From positions 2,604,001 through 2,668,000 of the forward strand of contig NW_025408677.1 of assembly GCF_020360975.1 (NCBI RefSeq): a DNA stretch of 64,000 nucleotides. Reading direction: 5' to 3'. This DNA is from Hirsutella rhossiliensis (lineage: Eukaryota > Ascomycota > Sordariomycetes > Hypocreales > Ophiocordycipitaceae). Of this stretch, positions 1 through 13,282 are shown piece after piece. The notes under the pieces are model-generated. The model was not told the origin of the DNA. It saw only the letters and a list, made by a program, of their open reading frames with translations, and searched no databases. Numbering within the stretch: the stretch's first letter is position 1; each line of letters opens with the position of its first letter. The translations under genes were made by a program, and so were the position numbers.

Positions 1-439
1 GAAAGAATGTCATTGAGGTCGACCTCGGGCCCGCCGGGGCCGCCTCGGGAGCCGTCAAAAGCGGCCATGCCATGTGTGTCGTAGAGATGGCGCTTTTGAT
101 CGTCGCTGAGGATTTCATATGCCTTTGTGATCTCCTTGAACTTGACCTCGGATTCTCCGCGTTGGTCTTCCGGGGCCTTGTCGGGGTGGTATTTTAGTGC
201 GGCCTGTCTCGACGTCAGTCTTGCGATGGCCGGAGGAGAAGGGCGAGGGAGGCAGCAGTCGCACCTTTCGATATGCCTTCTTGATCTGATCTTGCGAGGC
301 ATCTCTCTCGATGGACAGCAGCTCTGCGGAGCGTGGTGAGACGGGAGGCCGTTGGAGTCGAGGGTCTTGGGGCGGGCATACCATAGAGATCAACCTCCTC
401 CTCGCCCATGGCCCCCGGGTTCGGAGCATCCGCAGCCAT
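1..439 (-). CDS. J-domain (DnaJ/Hsp40) co-chaperone, N-terminal part, runs off the left edge
   Basis: This is the 5' part of a J-domain protein that would stimulate Hsp70 ATPase activity. Three exons are visible: 382-439, 265-323 and 1-203 (continuing off the window), joined in frame by two short GT-AG introns. The N-terminus has an acidic lead ([19 protein letters not shown]) followed by a complete J domain with helix II AYRKAALK, the HPD triad ([12 protein letters not shown]) and helix [18 protein letters not shown] Gly/Pro-rich linker ([16 protein letters not shown]) follows, as in class A/B DnaJ proteins. The rest, including any zinc fingers, lies outside. The acidic start and linker resemble fungal Xdj1/Ydj1-type proteins, but the exact class cannot be set without the C-terminus. 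Confidence 0.88.
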
Positions 440-3151
<2,712 letters not shown>

Positions 3152-3937
3152 GGAGTTTGTCGGTGGTCTACCGTCTGTGTCCATGGATGATGGGCGTCAT
3201 AGCTTTTGTTTCGGCCGAGCCGCGCGGATTGGTGTGAGAGGCTGCGGGGCCGTACATCGGGTTGTAATGGAAGCCCATGTACGATGATGGCGGCGAGCGC
3301 TGTATCGGTGTCGCATCAGACATGGAAAATATGGAGACATCGCCGGTCCGCTCTTCGCCCACTAATTAGACTGCGGTTTAGCAGCGGCCGAGGTCGGCTC
3401 GTTTTGCTGCAGACAAGGCACGCAGCATGAATGGAGGCAGCCAGTCTTGGATGGCCATGTCCAGATCGGCGCGCGTATCAGAGCAACGCACATTGCGTTC
3501 ACATTAAGACCTTGGAGGAGACAAACCGACACGTAGACTGTAGCAAACATGGAACGCGATTGACGCGTCCAACTCAATTCAATCCCATTCTACTGAAGGC
3601 CCTCCACTCCTCTGCAGGAACGCTCACTTTCTCTCTCTAACTATGTGTAGCGACGATGAATGCAATTTCCAGGATATTATTTTTAGTTCAGGAAAGGCGG
3701 CAAGTAAGAAGCCGCGGGCCATTAAAGTAGGACAAGGTTACGCCCTCTGCGGGCTTGTCCAATGAGCCAGCTCAAAGCCGCCCCCGAATTCAACTCAGGT
3801 CGCTGACGAAATAAAGGTGTAATAGGGCCGAGATATAATGCTGAAAGCCGGGGGGAAATGTCCGTTGGTGAACCGTGTACTCGTAATGTACGCATGAATG
3901 GGTCGAGCATTGACCGAGTCACCCACGGGGTATAAGT
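3152..3937. other. Intergenic region between convergent GluRS and noxR
   Basis: The 786-bp tail-to-tail spacer should hold the two 3' UTRs and terminators. I see no coding exon, tRNA or repeat in it; short ORFs here lack family motifs and coding-like codon usage. Confidence 0.6.
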
Positions 3938-5855
3938 CTAAGCATCGAAAACCCAAATCTGCAAATACTTGTTAGCCTTGGCCAAGCATAGACCCAGCGA
4001 GCCACCGCGAGACAAGTCTCGTCTGGATGTGGCTTCACAAACTGGATTTGGCCTCAAGTGTGACCAAGAGGGAAAACTCACCTCCATCTTCGCCACGTCT
4101 TGTCTCTGCCTCCTCGCCATACTAATGGCGCTTTGGAGGGCCATGTCGAGATCATCCTGGTCTCCCAAGGTGATCATGTCGTCCGGAGCGTCCTCATCCC
4201 TGATCTTCATCTTGAACCGGCGTCGTAGGCCAAACTTGTCACGGACGCAGTCTGCCAGGTCCAGGAATTCGATAGCTGCGCCCACCATGATGTAGCGCAC
4301 GTCGTCTGCGTGCACTTTGACCCTGATCTTTCGAACATCTGGTCGCCGTGAAGGCGCGCGGGAGGCGGATCGTGAGCCAGACCTGTAGGACGGCGGGCCG
4401 CGACGATTATTCGACACCATCTCAAACTCTGCTCCATCTAGCGATCCATCATCATAGTCGGAGCCTTCGTCATCCTCATCGATGTATCGAGGTTGCCTGG
4501 AGCGGTTCGAAGGCCGGCTTCCTCTTGATCCGCGCGCATAGCCTCCTCCGCCCTGGTACATGTCGTACAGCTCGTCGGGATACATTTCTTCTTCTTCATC
4601 AATCACTTGCCTTGATGGCCCGCGCGAAGGATAGCCTCTCGAGGGAGTATTAGAAGTGGACCTCGTGGGCCAAGGACGGCCGTCCTGCGGCGACCCGGCC
4701 TTCTCGTATCTCCGACTGGAATCTTGCGGGATGCTGAGTTTCGCAGGTGAGGGCTTTGGCCCGTTGCGCACAGAGGCACCACGACTTGGGCGATCGTTTT
4801 CAGGAGGCGGCGTGGGAGGAAAGACGTTCCGGCTTGTTGGTGGCTCAGACTGTTGTCTCCGAGACTGAATCCCGGGCTTGACAAGGTTTGTGGCGGCGAA
4901 GGAGATGTTGTCGGCTGGCCGGTCGTCTTTGACCTCGCTCTTGCCAGCCTACAGAGGCAATTAGCCTACGTGAACTTTCAAAATCAATACGCAAGGCAGC
5001 TTACATTCTTGATCTCGGAGCCGGCAAAGCCGGTAAAGGCATTGGACCGGTCCGAGGCCGCCACCAGCCTTGCCTTGCCGAGGTAATCCTTTGTCTTGAG
5101 GTTTCGTACCTTGGCCTCGTTCGGCCGGTAGACAACACCGACCGGGATCGAGAAGACGGTGTAGCCCTGCGTCGCGTGTCAGTGAAGGTTCCTAGCTCGA
5201 GAGACTGGAGGGCAACTGACCTCGGCCTCTTCCCCAATGGCCTCGTCGATGACATTGTGGTCTTCCACTACCTTCTCCTTGACAGCATAGGCGAGGTCCT
5301 GCATCCCAACGTCCTTCTGCTGCAGGTAGATGTAGCAAAGCCCTCGGTTAAAGAGCACTTCGCACGAGTACAGCTTGAAGAGGAGCCCCAGCTGGGCATA
5401 GTCGATCATAGTGTTGCCGCGGAGGTACAAAAGGGTATCGTTAAAGTTGGCCAGCGCCTCCTCGAAGTCGCCAAGGAGGAAATTAGAGACGCCCTGTTGA
5501 AAGTACGCGACGGCAAGATACTGGTCGAGCTGAATGCCTCGTTGGTAGCACTCGACCTAGAGGATAGCACACCGTCAGCAATCCGGTCCCGTCTGCTGCT
5601 CGACGTTGACATGGAGCACTTACCGCCTTTTCGTGCTCGCCCAGGGTGGCGTGGATAACCCCCATGTTGAAGAGGATTTTGCTCGTGTCGGCGATCTTTT
5701 CAAAGTCACTGAGAGCCTCGTCGAATTCATTGTTATCGTAGAGTGTCAGGGCCGACACCCAGGTTTCGATTTCCTGCAAAATCGGAAGAGTTAGACGACG
5801 TTGATGGCCGTGGACCGGAAGCCAACCTAAAGACACGCACCTGCTTCAGAGACAT
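3938..5855 (-). CDS. noxR: NADPH oxidase regulator NoxR (p67phox-like, TPR and PB1 domains)
   Basis: Activating subunit of the fungal NADPH oxidases NoxA/NoxB, which act with Rac and Cdc24/BemA in hyphal polarity, fusion and fruiting. Six exons (5841-5855, 5624-5773, 5221-5556, 5005-5166, 4082-4948, 3938-3958) join in frame to 516 residues. Residues 1-170 form the TPR region (MSLKQEIETW start, ILFNMGVIHATLGEHEKA, AYFQQGVSNFLLGDFEEA, EVLFNRGLCYIYLQQKD). The activation segment follows (GYTVFSIPVGVVYRPNEAK). The middle is Pro/Ser/Arg-rich and low complexity, with an acidic patch (DEEEEMYPDELYDMYQGGGG). A C-terminal PB1 domain starts at IRVKVHADDVRYIMV and includes the DEDAPDDMITLGDQDDL acidic motif. 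The first exon is only 15 nt and the last only 21 nt, encoding the terminal IWVFDA. Family membership is clear from domain order. Confidence 0.95.
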
Positions 5856-8800
5856 GGCTGTAACCGCTCAACAGTTCAAGAAAAGCAGGTTAGGGATGGC
5901 TCGACGGCCGACGTTGGAAAAGCGAAGCCCCCAGCTCAGTGAGCGGGCCCGCTAACGTTGCAGACGAGTGGCCGCCGCTCTTGGTCTCGAGTGGCGTGTG
6001 ACTGATCTATCGAGTTGCAAAGGTGCCGTCGCGAGAGGCGAGAGTCGAGACACGGGAATATGGTCAACCAGAATAGCAGGGGATCCTCGCCCGAAGTGAT
6101 GACTTGCTTGCGACGGGGCTTGGGGTGGTGATTCGCAAACTCAACTGGCGACTAGTTGGACGGGTGTGCGAGGGGAGAAATCGAGTAGCCGGCTTCGGGC
6201 TGTTTGGACGACGTTGGATAGGACCGAGAACAAACGAGAGGTGTGCGGCGTAACAACTCTGGACCAGCCGGAGAATAGCGCCCGTGCTGTCAAGTTCCTT
6301 TGTGATGCTTCTTTTCATGCGGACGGGATGAATGAAGAAAGGATCATTGACGCCGTCAAGGAGTGAAGCAGCAGACGGCAACGAAGACTTGAATGAGCCC
6401 GGTTGGAGGTTCGATTATTGTCAAGTACAAGACAGGGTGAGAGAATGTCTCTGATGCCAGAGGCGGTTGATGACGGATGACGGTGCCGGCGATTAGACGA
6501 GCCGACGAGGGATGAAAGGGCACAAAGAAGGGAGCGGGGCGGCGACGGCGAGCAGATGGCCGGTCGTTTGGGGTCAGCAGAGGTCAGCCAGCGGTGGTGA
6601 AGGAGGAGCAAAGGAGGAGCATGAGTATGAGTAGGAGGAGAGAGGGAGCACGAGTTAGCGAGGTGGTGGAGGCGGCGGCGGAGCGAGGTGATGCGGTGGT
6701 GGTAGTTGCAGCAATATTAGCCGCCTTGGCTACGATTGGCACTTGATTTGAGCACCACTTGCGGCCCGCACGGTTCTGGCTGCATATTGAAAGAGACAAA
6801 GGCGGACACACACAGTGCGTTGTCCACGCAAGCCAAGACCGGGAGGGACCAGGGGGCGTCGCGATTCTCCAACTCGACGTGTCGCGAAAGCCGGTAAGGG
6901 AGGGGGGGAGGAGGGGCGGGGGGTGGTGGTGAACACACTTTGGTGGAAGGCTCAGGTGTGGTCTGTGCTGTATCAGTTGGAACGTTTCGTCGGCTCCGCT
7001 GTGCTAGAGTTCAGGTGGGCAACAAGTACTAATAAGGCATGGCAGGCAGGCTTCGTGCTCTGCATCACCATTAGCTGTAGTAGGTTACTACTAGTGGCAT
7101 GTACAGTAATACTGTAGAGACTCTAGGTACTTACAGCACCACAGCACTTATTACAGCACATCTGGAGGCAAGCGAGCGGCCCTCTAGGCGTCTCCATCCA
7201 CTGTATCTTTACAGGTATAGCAAGGTACCAGCAGTACTAAAAGTACCGGGCACAGTCCATGCACCCGACGGAGCCCCCCCCCCCACACTCCAACCCCTTC
7301 ATCATCGCTTCGACCTGGCTCATCACACACGCACATGCACGCCCCATGTTGCCGGCAGACCGGATGCATGCGCATGGTTGAGTTTAATCGACATTGGGCC
7401 AAGAGCTGCTCAACAATGCCATGCACGGCTCCAGCTCGGCTCCAGCTCGGCTCCAGCTCGTCTCCAGCTCGTCTCCAGCTCGTCTCCACGCCTGAATGAC
7501 GACGGCACAGTTGGCCCGCATCGACAACGATTCGGCCAGACGGAAGCTCCTGAACAGGCCCCAGCACACCTGCGGTCCCCAAAACGGGCTGCAGTTGTCG
7601 GTCGTCGCTTATGCTGGGCGCAGAAAGAAACGGGTGTTGAGGGAGAGGTTCGGGGAGCAAACAACGAAACCCCCGAGTTCTCCATGGCAAGACGGCTGGG
7701 CGAGTGAAAAGAGCTGGATGACGGGATCGGGGCTATTGAAGAGCAGCGCCCGACTCCAATCCTCGCTGCTGCTTGGATTGGTCTGGCAGCTGGGCACACG
7801 GACGTTGAACAGGGCGTTGCTTTTGCCAAGAAGCGCACGTACTGCACATGGCCGGCCTGCTGTTCTCCCTCTTCCACCCGCCTGCAGATTCCAATTGCCT
7901 CGAGGTCAGGGGTCGTGCACACCCTACCCTACCACCTCGTGGATGCATGGAGCGTTTCAGACGAGAGCTTGTCGGCCGCCGCTGATTGGAGTTGCTTCCA
8001 CTAAAAACACAAAAGCAAAAGAAGAGGGGATGAGAGACGGGAGTGGCCGCGGCGGCATCTTGACCAACAAGCGGCGCAGCTCTTGGCGCTCAGCAAGGCT
8101 CGACGGACTGCTGCTTCATTGCCTGAGTCCCTACTGTGCTGTCTTGAGCCTTTCCAAGTTGCCAGCAGGCAGAGGCCGACTCCGTACGTCTGTATGTTAG
8201 AGTAGGTGTCGCAGATAGATGCCCTTGCCCTAGCTCCAATGCCCCAGGGCCCTAAAAATTGTCTCCCCGCCCACGGCTGCGAGGATCCAGCACCTTGGCA
8301 CTGCTTTCCTTGGCCCCAGGGATGCCATTGGACAGCCACCATGCGACGGCCGCGGGAATGACCCAAGCCTCGGCGGCTCCAGGACGACTGTAAAGGCTCT
8401 GTTTGCCCGGTTCCTTCAGCTTCCCCAACCACCGGCCGAGAGATGCGAGCTAGAGACTGGATCAGTCTCGGCCATCAATAGCCCGGGCGGCTCGACACCT
8501 CTTTTCTGACCCGTCCTGGACGTCCTGGACGGGGAGATCGGTCTTGAATCCCTCTTCTCTGCTTGCTGCACCGCTGGTGACGTCCAACCCGTCATTAGCG
8601 AGTGCATTGCATCGCGCCTTGGGCTACTCCCGCATGTCCCGCTCCGCGCAGCGCAGCAGGGGAGATCCAAATTCAACCACTTGGGTCATCATGGTACACC
8701 TGCTGGACAGGGATCACGGTCCCGTGAGCCCCAGTAGCCTCGATGACAGGAGTACTGTACGCAAGGGGTGGTGCCACTTTGCCGTCACTTTGGTCAAGCA

Positions 8801-9599
8801 TCCAAGCCGAGAGCCTCAGCTGTCAGCCCTCACCAAGTCCCACTTCTGGTGCGCTGCCCGGATCAAGAAGACCAAAGGGGCAAAGATGAGGGACGCATCT
8901 CACTCTGCCATGCGATCGACAGAATCCAAGACTAACAAGAAGCAGAACAGGAAGAGTCCCGCCAGCCTCGGGCTCGGATAGCCTACCCAGCTTTGGTCAA
9001 GGCTGCTCGATGCCCGCCTGCAGACAACCGACATCGCCTCGCATGCTCTCTCTCTCTCCGTCTCATCTGCCGCTCTTTCCGGTATCCAGTCGGCGGGGCC
9101 TCGCCGTCTTGACGTACAGTACAGTACCTGCTGCTGTAAGGCCGGAATCGACTTTGAGTTCCGCGTGTACTCGTGGAGTCGAGCCAGGTGTCGCAGTCAG
9201 GCGCTCCACCGCGCTTCGTCCATCCGCGCTTCGTCCATGCCCGGCAAGGCAACGGCATGACGGCCCCGGGGCTGAGCTTGGACTTTATCCTGCCATGCCC
9301 TGCCCTGCCCTGCCAGGCGCCGTGCAAGAGGCGTCCGTGTAAGCCGCCTCTTGGCAAATCCGGCACGTCAACGGCCGCTTTGTCCGCCTGTGTCTGCCGA
9401 GCAGGGTCGGATTTCATTTATCCATCTGCACTGCCATTGTAGAAGGCTGTAGCTTTGCAATAGCCGTGTTGGACAAGGCGACAACTTTCAGTGCTGCGTT
9501 CCCATGATCTTCGCCGATCAACCAAGACATTCCGCAGATTGTATGCCTCAAATGCGACCCCCGGCCCCGGTTGGAGCTTCCCCTTCCCACGGGCAATCA
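5856..9599. other. Gene-poor region: noxR leader/promoter and downstream flank of CCS1
   Basis: About 3.7 kb without a convincing gene. The part next to noxR (to roughly 6700) is pyrimidine-rich on the minus strand, for example around 6600-6665, as expected for a fungal 5' leader and promoter. The remainder (6.7-9.6 kb) has only short overlapping ORFs on both strands with no recognisable motif. It contains an 11-bp tandem repeat (7428-7493) and a short CTGCC run near 9291-9320. I found no tRNA or transposon signature. A non-coding transcript or a fast-evolving small gene cannot be excluded. Confidence 0.55.
7428..7493. repeat. 11-bp tandem repeat (GCTCCAGCTCG), about six units
   Basis: Three copies of gctccagctcg (7428-7460) are followed by two copies of tctccagctcg (7461-7482) and a decayed unit (7483-7493). 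It lies in the non-coding region between noxR and CCS1. The clean two-block structure (a G-to-T variant shared by adjacent units) suggests stepwise expansion by slippage. Confidence 0.9.
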
Positions 9600-10694
9600 T
9601 CATAGCATCCCCCTCTTGACCTCATCCTTCCTCTCGTCCCAGAGCGTCTTTCCCGTACACGAGCAGACAGTTTTGTCGTTGTCCCAGACCCCGGCACTCC
9701 TCGCGACGACCCCCACCACCGTGTTTTCGTCATTCTCCAGCGGCTGGGTGCGTTCGTCTTGCCTTGTAAGAACCATGGCATGGCCGATGACCTCCCAGAT
9801 CTGGAAGCGATGGTCGACGAACACTGTCCCCCGGCCATCCTCGCCCACTTCCATCACTCCCAAGAGTCCTCTTTCTCCCTCCTCCTGGCCCCCGCGCCAC
9901 ACAGGACCGCTGGAGGTGACCCCGTCCTTGAGATCCCCATATTCACGGATACTGGCTCGGTATTTTCCGGGTGCCAGTCCTCGAACTGTCAAGTCGACCA
10001 GTGTTCTTTCCGAGTTGACCTGGACCATACGAGCCAGCCCCCTGACGGCACGATCCCGGTTCTCGTGGTGACTCTCTGTCCTGTCTGCAAAGGTTTCAAG
10101 AATGCTGACGGCGGCACCTGGCAACCCGCAGCGTCAGCAGCCCGATTCAAGTGCCGATTCGATCAAAGCAAATCGGACGCAAGGGTGGGGACGTCGTGCG
10201 ACGAAGCATGGCGTGTGGCACATCCGGCTCCAGTGTACAAAGGACCTACTGTTTGATGACCCAGATCCGCGGAGGATTGCGTCTCTTCCTGTTGCTTGGA
10301 TGGCCTCGACCATGGCCGACGGGGCGGCTGTAAGTATGGGCCGTGTGTTAGCCACAGAACCAAGGGAGAAAGAAGAAGAGGAAGGGCTTCAACTGGTTTC
10401 CATCAAAAAGACTCACCCGAGCCTTCAACCGATATCAGCTGGTCTTCGAGGTTGCCCTCCACCTTGGTGATGCCACCCAGTTTGTAGAGCTGATCTGAAA
10501 CTGCCTTGACACAGCCGTCGCAGGACAACGGCACGGCGAAGAGGGCCTTTTTGCCGCCCGTTTCATCAGCCTCACTGACCAGACTCAAGAAACAGGCCTG
10601 TCCGAGTACTGTCTTGCACGCTCACTGCGATGTTCTTGCGTGCAATGTTGAAAGGGGCCACTTGACGGACCTGGTAGGCGTGACTTGATGTCAT
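9600..10694 (-). CDS. CCS1: Copper chaperone for Cu/Zn superoxide dismutase
   Basis: Delivers copper to Cu/Zn-SOD and forms its disulfide in cytosol and the mitochondrial intermembrane space. Four exons (10671-10694, 10417-10546, 10250-10327, 9600-10117) join to 249 residues. Domain I is Atx1-like with the copper site in ALFAVPLSCDGCVKAV, where CxxC is kept but the usual preceding Met of MxCxxC is replaced. Domain II is SOD-like (ARMVQVNSERTLVDLTVRGL, YRASIREYGDLKDG, SAGVWDNDK). Domain III has the conserved CxC in DNDKTVCSCTGKTLWDER and ends DEVKRGML. The first exon encodes only MTSSHAYQ. The acceptor joining it to ALFAV is inferred from frame and family sequence. The gene is head-to-head with uL13m. 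Confidence 0.93.
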
Positions 10695-11213
10695 TGCGTC
10701 TGGAGCTCGTCATCAGTCAGCGATAAAGGTCGCGCCTGGATTTAAGCGGCAGTCTAACGTGGATGAGGCTTCTCTGGGGGACAAAGGCGCGAAGATCTAT
10801 ACCTGTGTGTCGAGTAGCCAGCCAACAGGCCAAGCGAAGCGGCCAGTGTGACTCTGTGTGTTGTGCTTTTAAGAGCCACTGCGTGGCTGCTTTGAAATGC
10901 ATGGGCTCCGCCAACGCTTGGTAACGTTCCGAGGCGGCGAGTGGGGCGGGGCCGGCCTGTCCTCACGGGCCAGAGCCGAACGCCGAGTCATGTGACTCCA
11001 GGCTCTGGATGGCTGAGTCATCATCAACCAAGCCTCTCTTCTTTCTAGGTAGGCAAACTTGCGCTTCGATGCCATTTGCTTGGGCGGCAATTGAGAGCTT
11101 TCCGACTCATCCACAGCCGCACGCTTCGGGCCTTACGAAGCAATTGCCATCCCCTCAGACCGGTGCGGCCCTGCCCAGGGAGAGGCAGGTGCGCCTCTCC
11201 GTAAGCCGGCATC
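10695..11213. promoter_or_regulatory. Divergent promoter between CCS1 and uL13m, with AP-1/Gcn4-like sites
   Basis: The 519-bp region separates two divergent starts. It contains an inverted repeat gagtcatgtgactc at 10985-10998, made of two opposed half sites, and a full TGAGTCA at 11014-11020. TGASTCA is the binding site of Gcn4/CPC1 and related bZIP factors. Use of these sites here is inferred, not shown. Confidence 0.4.
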
Positions 11214-11819
11214 ATGTCCCAAACCTTGGGGCTGGTAAGTGAACAAGCCTTGGTCCTCTGAACGAGCTCTCATTTCTCATCCTTCTGCGCTCTCACCTAG
11301 ACTCGACTCGCCTACTCTCGAGTTTGGCACCACATCTCCGCATCTACTCCACACCAAACCCTCACGACGCAGCCCGGCATCACGCCCCCGCCCCTGGGCC
11401 GCCTGGCATCACGAATCGCCGTCATCCTCATGGGCAAGCACAAGCCCATCTTCGACCCATCCACGGACTGCGGCGACTACGTCGTGGTGACCAACTGCGC
11501 GGCGCTGCACACAACGGGGCGCAAGAAGTGGCAGAAGATGTACTACCGGCACTCGACCCGGCCCGGCAGCCTCAAGGCCCTCACCATGGACGCGCTCATG
11601 GAGAAGCACGGCGGCAGCGAGGTGCTGCGCAAGGCGGTGCGCGGCATGCTGCCCAAGAACAGGCTGCGGGACAAGAGACTGGCACGGCTCAAGGCCTTTG
11701 AGGGCGAGGCGCATCCGTACAAGCAAAACCTGATGCGCTTCGGCGGCGTCGTCGTCGGCAGCGAGGGCTGGGAGAAGGCGGTCGAAGTGATTCGGCAAAA
11801 AGACACACAGAGGTTATGA
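11214..11819 (+). CDS. MRPL23: Mitochondrial large-subunit ribosomal protein uL13m
   Basis: Component of the mitochondrial 54S large ribosomal subunit (bacterial L13 family; yeast Mrpl23). Two exons: 11214-11234 encodes MSQTLGL, and 11301-11819 encodes the rest, giving 179 residues. Typical L13 features are TRLAYSRVWHHISAS at the start, GRLASRIAVILMGKHKPIF, the core DCGDYVVVTNCAALHTTG, and VLRKAVRGMLPKNRLRDKRL near the end, followed by GEAHPYKQNLMRFGG. The short first exon is accepted because the splice joins exactly to the conserved TRLAYSR block and keeps frame. It converges with uricase. Confidence 0.93.
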
Positions 11820-12301
11820 GGCGATCGCTGGCCGGGTGGGACAGTATGCATGGCATTGGGTGTTCCGACAAAAGCCTTGTACTCTTTGTACTATATAGGG
11901 AACACGTGCACTGATGAGTGTTATCGACTTGTACGTGACCCGAGATGCTCCAATCTTGGCAATCTGCAGGGAACCTGTATCTTCGTCGGCCTGTCTCCAA
12001 ATGCTCACAGCGAACAGAGAGTCCCGGTTGCACAGAGTTGTCCCTAGAGCATGCCGGCTCGTCGAGTCGGATGGGTCAAGGCTCAACGGAAGGGAATGAC
12101 GATACGTATATGCATATGTATGTGTTCATAGTTTGTATATACGTGTACATATAAGAGGAGATGTGAAAGAAGCCGGAAGAAAGTCGAGACCAAGACTCAG
12201 AGTGCGATGTAGCGAGAAAAAAGCAGCCAATCCTCCAACGCCGTGCCGTACTGCTTCCGCTCAACCCTCCCCGTTGATCTGTCATTTTTCGATGGGGAAA
12301 G
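11820..12301. other. Intergenic spacer between convergent uL13m and uricase
   Basis: 482-bp tail-to-tail spacer. It includes an AT-rich stretch of alternating purine-pyrimidine around 12101-12152 (tatatgcatatgtatgtg), which could serve 3'-end formation for one or both genes. No coding exon is seen. Confidence 0.5.
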
Positions 12302-13282
12302 CTAGGAGCGGGAAACCTCGCATTTGATGAGGCCGTTGGGGCAGGTTTGGGGAACGTAGACCTCGGCATTTGCGCCAGTGTTTTGCAGATCCTTGTGCCA
12401 GCTCAAGTCTACGGGACAGGTCAGTCATCTGGAAGAGCGAGGGGAAGGCTACGCTGAGATGAGAGAGGGGAGAGTGCTGGCAAAATGAGGGGACTCACCG
12501 AGCTCAAAGTTGTGCTTGTTGGGCAGCGAGTAGGCGACGCTGTCAGTCTCGGGGACAGCGTCGAGGATCTGCTCGCACATCTTGTACATTGTGTTTTGGA
12601 CGCTGGCGGAGTCGTCCTGGGCAAACAGCTTGAGGGTGACGTTTCGTGCCGTCTCCCAGGCCTTGTCGAACTTGGGGACGCTCTCCTCGACGGCCTTGAG
12701 GTCAGCAAAGCGCGCCCACTTCCAGCTGGCATCAACGTCGGTGGAGAGGATGCGGTCCCAGGTCTCGGGCAGGGTGGTGAACTCGTCGCGGACAAAGCCG
12801 TGAAAGGCGGAGCCGGTGCTCTTGAGGACCGTCAGGCCGACAATGGCGCTGGTGAGGGCGATGGCGTCGCGGCGGGAGACGCAGGCCTCGACGTTGCGGG
12901 TCTCGCCGGCGTCCTTGACGAAGCTGTGAGGGTGCGGCTTGCCGTCGACGTCCATGCGGAGCCAGCGGTGGGTGACGACCTTGATATGGGCGACGTGGAT
13001 GTGGCTGTAGGTCTGGATGAAGTGGCTGCCGAGGATGGAGGCGAAGAGCTCCGGGGGCGTGACGGGGTGCTGCTTGGCCAGGACAAAGGTGGTGTTCTTG
13101 ATGGAGTCTGTGGCGACGACGACGCTGTTGTCGGCCTTTGTGTAGGAGGAGTCGATGTCTCCCTCGAGGAGGCAGCAGACGGTCATCTCGGTGACGGCCT
13201 GGACGCCCGTGGCCGGATCGCGGGTGACCTTGAGGACGCGGACATTGTCCTTGCCGTAGCGGGCAGCGGAGACGTAGGGCAT
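12302..13282 (-). CDS. uaZ: Urate oxidase (uricase), peroxisomal purine catabolism
   Basis: Oxidises uric acid to 5-hydroxyisourate in purine degradation, normally in peroxisomes. Two exons (12499-13282, 12302-12408) join in frame to 296 residues, the usual length. Key blocks are the N-terminal SAARYGKDNVRVLKV with the catalytic Lys, the VVATDSIKNTTFVLAK block with the Thr-Asp pair, the urate-binding FVRDEFTTLPETWDRIL, and the C-terminal SLPNKHNFELDLSWHKDL. The protein ends LIKCEVSRS. That SRS tail is not the canonical SKL/SRL/ARL peroxisomal signal. A CT-rich leader on the minus strand lies around 13336-13440. A long antisense ORF over this gene is a shadow caused by GC-rich codons. Confidence 0.95.

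Noticed and set aside
6815..9442. Multiple ORFs of 60-230 codons between noxR and CCS1
   Set aside because: None carries recognisable domains; several span simple repeats and G/C runs.
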